Positions 8,526 through 15,343 of a DNA stretch of 64,000 nucleotides are shown piece by piece; the stretch's first letter is position 1; every line of letters starts with the position of its first letter. Position numbers and translations under genes: made by a program. The DNA is taken from contig CP054178.1 of the NCBI GenBank assembly GCA_015709595.1, forward strand, positions 806,001-870,000, written 5' to 3'. The notes under the pieces were generated by a model. The model ran no database searches and was not told the origin of the DNA. It worked only from the letters and a program-made list of their open reading frames with translations. The stretch comes from Phycisphaeraceae bacterium (lineage in GTDB: Bacteria; Planctomycetota; Phycisphaerae; Phycisphaerales; SM1A02).

Positions 8526-9932
8526 ATGCCCACCCACGACCTCACCAGAGTCCTCGCCCACATCGACGCCGACTTCGATGCCGCCGTCACTCGCCTGAGC
8601 GACCTGCTGCGCATCCCCTCCGTCAGCACCGACAGCAAGCACAACGCCGACACCCGGCGCTGCGCCGAGCACGTGGCGGCGGACCTGCGCTCGATCGGTT
8701 TCGACGCCAAGCCCTACCCCACGCAGGGGCACCCCATGGTCGTCGGGCATTACCCGGGGCCCAAGGGCTACGCCGGGCCGCACCTGCTGTACTACGGCCA
8801 CTACGACGTACAGCCGCCCGACCCGCTGAATCTGTGGACCAGCCCGCCCTTCGAGCCCACTATCGTCGATGGGCCGCACGGCAAGCGCATCGTGGCCCGC
8901 GGCGCGGTCGATGACAAAGGCCAGGTGATGCTCTTCATCGAGGCCTTCCGCGCGTGGAAGAAAACTCACGGCGAACTGCCCGCCAGGATCACCGTGCTTA
9001 TCGAGGGCGAGGAGGAATCCGGCAGCAAGTCGCTCGACCCGTTCCTCATACAGCACAAGGACATGCTCACCGCCGACGTGTGCATCGTCTCCGACACCGG
9101 CATGTGGGATGTGGATACGCCCGCCATCACCACGCGCCTGCGCGGGCTGGTGTACGTGGAAGTGACGCTCCACGGCCCCGCCATGGATCTGCACTCGGGC
9201 ATGTACGGCGGCGCGGTCGCCAACCCCTGCAACGACCTCTGCCGCATTCTCGGCCAGCTCATCAACAGCGACGGCGTCATCCAGATCCCCGGCTTTTACG
9301 ACGACGTGGAGGAACTGACGCCCCAGCAGCGGAAGCAGTGGGAATCGCTGGAGTTCGATGAGGTGGAGTTCCTCGGCGGCGCGGGGCTCAAGACGCCGCG
9401 CGGCGAGAAGGGCCGCACCACGCTCGAACGCGTCTGGTCGCGCCCCACCTGCGACATCAACGGGCTGTACGGCGGATACACCGGCGAAGGGGCCAAGACG
9501 GTGATCGCCTCCAAGGCCACGGCCAAACTCTCGTGCCGCCTGGTGCCCTCGATGGACCCGAAGAAGGTGTACGACGGCATCAAGGCGTTCCTGGAAGCCC
9601 GCACGCCGCCCGACTGCCGCTGGGAGATTCACCCGCACGGCATGAGCCCGGCGATCCGCGTGCCGGGCGATTCGCCGTTCGTCAAGGCCGCCGCCCGCGG
9701 GCTGGGCAGGGTGTACACGAATGAGACAAAACTGATCGGCACGGGCGGGTCGATCCCGCTGGTGGGCTCGATCCAGCGGATTCTCGGCTTCGATTCACTG
9801 CTGGTGGGCTTCGGTCTGGACGACGACCGCGTACATTCGCCCAACGAGAAGTTCGAGCTGACCTGCTACCAGCGCGGCATCAAAAGCCACGCGGCGATGC
9901 TGCTGGAGTTTGCGGGGGTGAGGGTTCGATGA
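8526..9932 (+). CDS. M20 family metallopeptidase (dipeptidase type)
   Basis: A zinc-dependent M20A-type peptidase, closest in layout to the cytosolic dipeptidases of the PepV/CNDP group. Metal-site motifs are present in order: YYGHYDVQPPDP (His and the following Asp), RGAVDDKGQ (bridging Asp), IEGEEESGS (catalytic Glu-Glu), SDTGMW and a C-terminal HSPNEKF. The dimerisation insert is also seen (GLVYVEVTLHGPAMDLHSGM). It has 469 residues, typical of the family. I chose the ATG at 8526 over an in-frame TTG at 8475 because the family alignment starts close to it. No signal peptide, so it should be cytoplasmic. Substrate cannot be deduced from sequence. Confidence 0.92.
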   Translation: MPTHDLTRVLAHIDADFDAAVTRLSDLLRIPSVSTDSKHNADTRRCAEHVAADLRSIGFDAKPYPTQGHPMVVGHYPGPKGYAGPHLLYYGHYDVQPPDPLNLWTSPPFEPTIVDGPHGKRIVARGAVDDKGQVMLFIEAFRAWKKTHGELPARITVLIEGEEESGSKSLDPFLIQHKDMLTADVCIVSDTGMWDVDTPAITTRLRGLVYVEVTLHGPAMDLHSGMYGGAVANPCNDLCRILGQLINSDGVIQIPGFYDDVEELTPQQRKQWESLEFDEVEFLGGAGLKTPRGEKGRTTLERVWSRPTCDINGLYGGYTGEGAKTVIASKATAKLSCRLVPSMDPKKVYDGIKAFLEARTPPDCRWEIHPHGMSPAIRVPGDSPFVKAAARGLGRVYTNETKLIGTGGSIPLVGSIQRILGFDSLLVGFGLDDDRVHSPNEKFELTCYQRGIKSHAAMLLEFAGVRVR

Positions 9933-9967
9933 GTAACTGGCGCGACGCTCAACGGCGACACGGACCT

Positions 9968-10687
9968 TCAACGAACACGAACAGGCAGCGTCAAGTGAAC
10001 GTCGGCGCCTGGAACTTCGAGCATCACGTCGCCTGAACTGTCGCCTTCATGGGCCTCGATCGTCAACTCACACTGCCACCGACTGGACGCAGCCGCTTCT
10101 CCGCCCGAGACGCGCATCCATTCGCCGGTTGTGGACGAGTATCCGTTTGGCGTCAGAACTTTCAGTTGCGGGGGCGCGCTCTGACCTGGGCTGCGACTGG
10201 AGTACTGGACGGGGATACGGCGCGGCGTGTCGCGCGCGACGACAACTTCATCAATGAGCGCAGTCAGCGCCTCGGGCAGCACGACTCGTGCTTGGAGCGT
10301 CAACTGAACGGGCTGTGCGTAGCCGGCGAATCGCATGGCCGCCAGTTGCCCGAACTGCCCCGGCTTGTGAACCGCGATCTTGACATTGACGGTCAGGGAC
10401 TCCCCCGGCGCGATGCTCTTCGGCTCCGCATCGACACCCACGCATCCGCAGGTGGAAGTCACGCCTTCGACGTGAAGGTACCCGCGCGATGCATTGACGA
10501 GCCGGAACGTGTGCTCGTATAACTTTGATTTGTCGCTGAGTACGATCTCGCCAAAATCGTACGACACGTCACCGTCCAGGCGGACCGCCTGCCCTTGAGC
10601 GCCGGTCACCCAGCCGACGAGCGCCGCCGCGGAACCCAGGACGCCGACCACAACACAAGTGAGTATCAACGGTCTGGTGCGCATCAT
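9968..10687 (-). CDS. DUF1573 domain exported protein
   Basis: The N-terminus MMRTRPLILTCVVVGVLGS... is a signal peptide or anchor ending near VTGAQGQA. The DUF1573 domain follows (VSYDFGEIVLSDKSKLYEHT, FRLVNASRGYLHVEGVTSTC, GCVGVDAEP, IAPGESLTVNVKI), an Ig-like fold with the typical TCGC motif common in Bacteroidetes and planctomycetes. The C-terminal 110 residues look like a second beta-sandwich. Function is unknown for the family. It is the last gene of a four-gene operon: its ATG at 10687 overlaps the TGA of the preceding gene. It converges on the M20 peptidase gene, 35 bp away. Confidence 0.85.
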   Translation of the reverse strand: MMRTRPLILTCVVVGVLGSAAALVGWVTGAQGQAVRLDGDVSYDFGEIVLSDKSKLYEHTFRLVNASRGYLHVEGVTSTCGCVGVDAEPKSIAPGESLTVNVKIAVHKPGQFGQLAAMRFAGYAQPVQLTLQARVVLPEALTALIDEVVVARDTPRRIPVQYSSRSPGQSAPPQLKVLTPNGYSSTTGEWMRVSGGEAAASSRWQCELTIEAHEGDSSGDVMLEVPGADVHLTLPVRVR

Positions 10688-11889
10688 ACCGCCCCCTCGG
10701 CGCGTCGCGCGCCAATGTACCGGAACAACCAGATCACGCCGAGGACCGCAGCCGCGGCCACGATGCCATAGGCGAGCGGGTTCAGCCACGAGCGGAGCGG
10801 GCCGGGCGTGGCGGGGGCGGCGATGGGTTGAACCTCGACGACGCGCTCCGCCGATGCGAGGAGTTCGGTCATCCGTTCACCCGGATGCGACAGAATCGGC
10901 TCCCGGGTGCGATAGATCACGCCGTCCACGACGAATGTGCCTTCACCGACGACGAACTGAAGCCCAGCGCGTTCATCGCTGACCGGCGTGCCCTTATCGA
11001 GCGCCGGCCTGAACATCTCATCGAGCGGCGTCAACGGCTCGATCTTGACCCGTCTGTACCGCTCGACTCGACCGTGCCATTTACCGTCCGGGGGCGTGAT
11101 GCCGTCACGTGAACTGCCTCCGACGATGACAAATCCCTCGATGGCGCGGCCACCCTGGTCTGGTGGTTCCCAGTCAGTGATGATCCGATCGACTCGCAGC
11201 CGTGGCAAACCTTCGGGGTTCTTCGAATCGGTGAAATGTTGGGTGAATCGAAGTAGTCGTTGATGTGCCACATCGAGTTCAACTTCCCAGTATCCGTCAG
11301 ATTGCGTTGACCCCTTGAACCTCCACGTCAAACGGCCATCGGTTTGTTCGTGAGACATTGGTTCACTCCGCCGGATCATTTCGGCAAGCGACGGGAATTG
11401 AAGTCGAACCACGCCCTCCAATTCATTGAGAAGGTAGGCGAATCCTCTCGTGTCCGGTGCTGAATGCATTGCGCCCATGTCTATGGTGCCTGTGCGCCGG
11501 CGGACGGCTGCCTGTTCGCCATCCCAGTACTGCTCTAGCTCGTGGCGCCCATCAACCGCAAGAGCCACACGGTACCGTCCTGACGACCACCACACTTCGA
11601 GCGAAGCGACCGGATCGAACGCCACGGCCTTGACCAGCGCGTCAAGTTCGTCAGGCGAGGTGGGGGACTTGCGTGAAAACGGAGTCGTGGCACGTTCAAT
11701 CACCCACGTGGCCATGAATGGGTCACGGCCCATCACCCGGGTCTGGGCATGATGAACAAGGGTGGCGACGCGATCGACCGTCCACCCATCGTCGGGCTCG
11801 ATGGGCGGATCTTGCGCCCAAAGCGAATCGCCGAAGGAAACGAGAACGCCACCCAAGGCGACTCCGATCAGAAGGCGACGCTGCTTCAC
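10684..11889 (-). CDS. Exported protein with C-terminal membrane anchor, unknown function
   Basis: A 401-residue protein starting at a GTG that overlaps the TGA of the upstream cysteine-rich gene (GTGA). A signal peptide (KQRRLLIGVALGGVLVSFGD...SLWAQ) and a single C-terminal hydrophobic helix (YGIVAAAAVLGVIWLFRYIG) followed by Arg residues suggest a periplasmic protein fixed to the membrane at its end. The central part is rich in beta-like alternation (YRVALAVDGRHELEQYWDGE, WEVELDVAHQRLLRFTQHFT) and may resemble LolA/LolB-type folds, but I could not assign it. Its base composition looks lower in GC than its surroundings. It must act with its coupled neighbours. Confidence 0.75.
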   Translation of the reverse strand: MKQRRLLIGVALGGVLVSFGDSLWAQDPPIEPDDGWTVDRVATLVHHAQTRVMGRDPFMATWVIERATTPFSRKSPTSPDELDALVKAVAFDPVASLEVWWSSGRYRVALAVDGRHELEQYWDGEQAAVRRRTGTIDMGAMHSAPDTRGFAYLLNELEGVVRLQFPSLAEMIRRSEPMSHEQTDGRLTWRFKGSTQSDGYWEVELDVAHQRLLRFTQHFTDSKNPEGLPRLRVDRIITDWEPPDQGGRAIEGFVIVGGSSRDGITPPDGKWHGRVERYRRVKIEPLTPLDEMFRPALDKGTPVSDERAGLQFVVGEGTFVVDGVIYRTREPILSHPGERMTELLASAERVVEVQPIAAPATPGPLRSWLNPLAYGIVAAAAVLGVIWLFRYIGARRAEGAV

Positions 11890-12272
11890 ACGCCACCTCC
11901 ACCCGTCGGAAGAGGACAGCTCTGGAAATTACACCGATAGTTCGACACCTCAGCAAAGAGAATGCACTGAAGAGATTGGTTGCAGATACCGAAGTGATAG
12001 TAACCACAGTTGATGGTGACGACCTGACAAGTTGTGTTGGGATTCCCCTCGCAGTTCGGGAGCTTCTCCGGTTCCGTGCAGATGAAACAGAGATTCGGAT
12101 TCTCGGGCGGACCGGGGCACACTCCGACGCTTGGACAGTCAATGGAGTGATACTTGCACAGAGAATGCTGGTACGTCTGTCCCACGGCAACACACGCGGA
12201 GACAACCGCTCCGATTGAGGCGGCCACGACGATGTTGAGAGACGTGAAGCGATGGGATCGGAAGAATGTCAC
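11886..12272 (-). CDS. Secreted cysteine-rich small protein
   Basis: A 128-residue protein starting at a GTG with GGAGG six bases upstream. The GTG overlaps the TGA of the preceding gene, and its own TGA overlaps the next gene's GTG. After a basic start and a hydrophobic segment (SLNIVVAASIGAVVSACVAV), the mature part from QTYQHS carries twelve cysteines in about 95 residues, as in LCKYHSIDCP, NLCFICTEPEK, NTTCQVVTINC and YRCNFQSCPLP. The even number and export signal suggest a disulfide-knotted periplasmic or extracellular protein. The tail is PTGGGGV. GC content is clearly lower than in surrounding genes. I recognise no family. Confidence 0.75.
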   Translation of the reverse strand: MTFFRSHRFTSLNIVVAASIGAVVSACVAVGQTYQHSLCKYHSIDCPSVGVCPGPPENPNLCFICTEPEKLPNCEGNPNTTCQVVTINCGYYHFGICNQSLQCILFAEVSNYRCNFQSCPLPTGGGGV

Positions 12273-13729
12273 TTTGAACCTCCGTTGGCTGTTTGAGTCT
12301 CTGCCGTTGGTGGCGTACGCAGTGTGATCTCGATGGATTCGGTTGATGCACCTCCCCATCGATATCCTGAATCATCAAGAAGCGCCTTGTTGGCGAATGC
12401 CTCAAAAGGCGCACGATCGCTGTCGACGACCCAATGGCGCAATCGGCTGACTGTCCGGCGCATGGCCGCCCGTCGGGCAGAGTCAACTCGGCCGAGGGAC
12501 TCCCGGGTCTCATCCTGCACACCCACACTTGCCAGGTTCCCTGCGGCCGTGATTCGCCGCAGTTGCAGTGCAAGGAGCCGCTGCTCCTCCACAAGCGGTC
12601 CAGAATCGCGTCGATGCGCCTCAACAATCGCCGCAATCTGCGCCCGAACCTCCGGCGCCTCCATCCCCGGGCGCTCCAGCAGCCACTCGGCCACGCGCTC
12701 CGCGGCGTCCACGCGATACGCGGCGGGGAAGTTGACCCGATCCACCGCCGCGGTGAACACCGAGCGCAACTCCGCTTCACGCCCCTCCGGCGAGCCGGAT
12801 TCGATCACCTGCGCGATCTGGAGCGCGGTTCGCTCGTTGAGGGACCAGTAGCGGTCGAACATGCCCAGCACGCGCCGCTTCAGCGCGTCCGCGGCCGGGC
12901 CATCCCCCGAGTCTGATCGGATTTCAAGCGAGCGAATCTCAGGCCACGACCGAGCACGCTCCACCGACATGGCGGCCAGTTCTGCCCGATAGGCCGTCTG
13001 CACTTTCCGGAACTCGTCACTATCGCCCACGATTCGGGCGATCTCCGGCTGGGATTCGCTCACCGACTCAAGGACATCCAGGAGGCAGATGCGCGAGCCC
13101 AGATCGCGCTGGGGCTGGGCCTCGATGTTGTTCAGCAGCACATCAATGATGAAACGCTCACGGGCCGCCAGAATGGCGCCCCCATCCACCGCCTCAGTCG
13201 CCAGCGATGTCACATCATCCAGCAGTTTCATCAGGTCGGCAAGAAACCGCTCGACCGCCGGCGCGTGTTCCTGCTTGTGGAACAGCTGCCGCTGACTGGT
13301 GTAATCGGCGGGAAGGAACTCGCCCGGATAGGTCGCCAATGGTTTGCCGTCCGGCCCTTTGCCCCACGGCATGACCAGTTCTTGGTACGCGTTGGTGAGT
13401 TTCGCGCTGACCTCCCGCGTCGATTCGCCGTGAAGCCGATACAGGTCCAAGGCGATGGTGCGCCCGTCATCGTTGAGCCGCAGCCGCTCGATGAGCCGCT
13501 CCAGATGTCGCGGCGTCACCTGATAGACCAGCCAGTACTTTGGGCCGAGGGGCGGGGCGTTCTTGCGGGCCTCATCCATCCGCCGCTGCATTTCCTGCTG
13601 AGCGATCTTCACCCAGGGGTGCTCTTCCTGTTCCTGCCCATCCTGCGCCAGCGCGTGCGGCGACGACACTGCCACGCAAAAAGCAGCAGCCAGCCCGGTG
13701 ATCGTGAGTTGTCGGATTCCCCAGTTCAT
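12269..13729 (-). CDS. Exported helical protein, unknown function (first gene of operon)
   Basis: A 486-residue protein with a clear signal peptide (GIRQLTITGLAAAFCVAVSS, cleavage near HALAQ). The rest is mostly charged and helical, with heptad-like stretches such as LAARERFIIDVLLNNIEAQP and AEWLLERPGMEAPEVRAQIA. No catalytic motif was recognised. An AAGGGG ribosome-binding site precedes the ATG, and a candidate promoter lies 34 bp upstream. It heads a four-gene unit in which each stop overlaps the next start by four bases, so all four proteins are probably made in a fixed ratio and work together outside the cytoplasm. Confidence 0.78.
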   Translation of the reverse strand: MNWGIRQLTITGLAAAFCVAVSSPHALAQDGQEQEEHPWVKIAQQEMQRRMDEARKNAPPLGPKYWLVYQVTPRHLERLIERLRLNDDGRTIALDLYRLHGESTREVSAKLTNAYQELVMPWGKGPDGKPLATYPGEFLPADYTSQRQLFHKQEHAPAVERFLADLMKLLDDVTSLATEAVDGGAILAARERFIIDVLLNNIEAQPQRDLGSRICLLDVLESVSESQPEIARIVGDSDEFRKVQTAYRAELAAMSVERARSWPEIRSLEIRSDSGDGPAADALKRRVLGMFDRYWSLNERTALQIAQVIESGSPEGREAELRSVFTAAVDRVNFPAAYRVDAAERVAEWLLERPGMEAPEVRAQIAAIVEAHRRDSGPLVEEQRLLALQLRRITAAGNLASVGVQDETRESLGRVDSARRAAMRRTVSRLRHWVVDSDRAPFEAFANKALLDDSGYRWGGASTESIEITLRTPPTAETQTANGGSK

Positions 13730-13762
13730 ACCGGCGCCCCTTCGCCATGTAGTTCAACGGGC

Positions 13763-13790
13763 AACATATCAGAGATCAGGGGGGTGGCAA
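13763..13790 (-). promoter_or_regulatory. Candidate promoter of the four-gene exported operon
   Basis: On the minus strand, TTGCCA (13790-13785) and TATGTT (13768-13763) are separated by 16 bp. The -10 lies 34 bp before the ATG at 13729. This is a fair sigma-70-type match in the only non-coding stretch upstream of the operon. Confidence 0.4.
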
Positions 13791-13920
13791 GCCCTTTTAT
13801 GGCATCCCTGCAAAAAAGTTGAGCGTGCCCCCACGACTTCGGGACGTGCATCCGGCCGCCCGACATTCCGAGGAAATGCCAAGTCGCCATGTCGCACAGG
13901 TGCTCATTGCATGTGGGTCG

Positions 13921-14517
13921 TTAATGCCGTTCACACGAGGGATCGAAGACAATCTGGACGAACCTCTCCATAAACACACTCCCCCGCACCGCCCCCGCCG
14001 ACATCGAGGCATACGGCTCGAACGCCGCGCAGCGGCGGTAGCCGCGGCGTTCGTAGAAGCGAATGGCGGCGTGCTGCTCGGTTCCCGTCTCCAGCCGCAC
14101 CAGCGGGCGGCCGCAGGCGAGGGCCTCATGCTCCAGCCGGGTGATGATGGCGTCCGCCACGCCGGCGCCGCGCCACGCGGGGCGGACGAACATGCGCTTG
14201 AGTTCGGCGAAGCCGTCGAGCAGGGCGATGCCGCCGCAGCCGACGGGTTCGCCACCGTCGCGTCTGCCGGAATCTCCCTCGGAATCCGAACAGGAGACGC
14301 CCCCGCCTCCAACAGTCACCCGCGCCACGAAGAACCGGACATTCGGCTGAAAGATCGCCTCCACCGACAGCCCGTGCCGCTGCTCGGGCGGGTAGTTGGC
14401 GGCCAGTTCCGATTCCAGCTCGGCGACCAGGGCGCGGACTTCATCCGTCGGCGCGGCGACACGCTCCACTTCGATGGAGAAATGCTGCGGCGTCGTCGTG
14501 GCGGGTTTGGCAGTCAT
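13921..14517 (-). CDS. GNAT family N-acetyltransferase
   Basis: A 198-residue acetyl-CoA-dependent acetyltransferase. The region VRALVAELESELAANYP is the usual N-terminal helix. FAELKRMFVRPAWRGAGVAD contains the acetyl-CoA pyrophosphate loop (R-x2-G-x-A form), and LETGTEQHAAIRFYERRGYR is motif B. Between beta strands there is a Gly/Ser/Asp-rich insert (GGGGVSCSDSEGDSG). I place the start at the ATG at 14517, which has AAGGAG nine bases upstream; the frame stays open to 14730 with other possible starts. The substrate may be an amino acid or small molecule; the sequence does not decide. Confidence 0.85.
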   Translation of the reverse strand: MTAKPATTTPQHFSIEVERVAAPTDEVRALVAELESELAANYPPEQRHGLSVEAIFQPNVRFFVARVTVGGGGVSCSDSEGDSGRRDGGEPVGCGGIALLDGFAELKRMFVRPAWRGAGVADAIITRLEHEALACGRPLVRLETGTEQHAAIRFYERRGYRRCAAFEPYASMSAGAVRGSVFMERFVQIVFDPSCERH

Positions 14518-14810
14518 GGAGACGCACTCCTTCACTCCGGCGGGTAGCGCAACGATATCGCGCCGCAGCACGGCGGGCACGAGTGAATCAATGGCGATCA
14601 TGAATACACCTGATCCCGGAACGGTGAATGAAGCATCCACCGCAGAGAGCGCGGAACGCGAAGTTCCAACTGCAGAATTGATCCCGGAGCGATCGAAGAA
14701 GACTATTACATAAAGCCGCAACGGATGCACAAGCCGGAACCCCGAGCGAGTTATCTCGGCGACCTCCGCGACTCAGCGGTCAATCCGGGTTTCGGGATCG
14801 ACGCCGCAGA

Positions 14811-14833
14811 CCGCTCCCTCACGGTCGCGGCTC
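14811..14833 (-). repeat. Dispersed repeat A, intergenic copy
   Basis: An exact 23-bp copy of the repeat found twice in the NagB/PIG-L gene, here on the opposite strand inside the 387-bp interval 14518-14904. Apart from this copy I see no gene or other element in that interval. Confidence 0.85.
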
Positions 14834-14904
14834 GCTTCTCGTGGATGCGGACTTCGAATACGCTGCGGCTTCGCAGTCGAATCGATTCATTGCCGACAAT
14901 CGGC

Positions 14905-15141
14905 TCAGCCGCTCCCCGCGCTCTTCCCATCCAGTCCCGTGCGGCGGCGGACTTCGGCCAGGTACTTCTGCACCATGGCGGGGTCGCCTTCCTCGAGGAA
15001 CTGGCGCTTGAGCCGCATCGCCTCGACCAGGTGGTCGTGCGCCTCCAGCCGATACTGCAGCCGCTCGCCCAGCGTACGCAGGGCCGTGAGCACCAGTCCG
15101 GCGGAAAGCACCAGGATGGTCCCGAGCACCAGGGCTTCCAT
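14905..15141 (-). CDS. Small single-pass membrane protein
   Basis: A 78-residue product beginning with a transmembrane helix (MEALVLGTILVLSAGLVLTA) followed by a charged helix (GERLQYRLEAHDHLVEAMRL) and EGDPAMVQKYLAEVRRRTG. The hydrophobic-then-amphipathic layout and clean frame argue for a real gene. The frame is open up to 15363 with a low-complexity Pro/Arg/Ser N-terminus, so the true start could be further up; neither start has a clear ribosome-binding site. It is divergent from the 815-residue membrane protein. Confidence 0.5.
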   Translation of the reverse strand: MEALVLGTILVLSAGLVLTALRTLGERLQYRLEAHDHLVEAMRLKRQFLEEGDPAMVQKYLAEVRRRTGLDGKSAGSG

Positions 15142-15343
15142 GCCGGGCGCATCGGCCGGGCGGGGCGTCGACTTGAGCGGGGAGGGGGAGGAACCCGCGG
15201 ATGGATCGATGCGGGCGCCAGCGGCCGATGGATCGACCCGGCGCCGACTGCGGGGGCGGATGACAGGCGAGGACGACTGTCCCACCACCCTTCCGATGAT
15301 CGCTTCGCTTCGTGACCGACCCGACTGGTACACTACTTCCACG

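Noticed and set aside
8478-9638. Minus-strand open frame of 386 codons opposite the M20 peptidase
   Set aside because: All M20 metal motifs are on the plus strand; this is a shadow frame.
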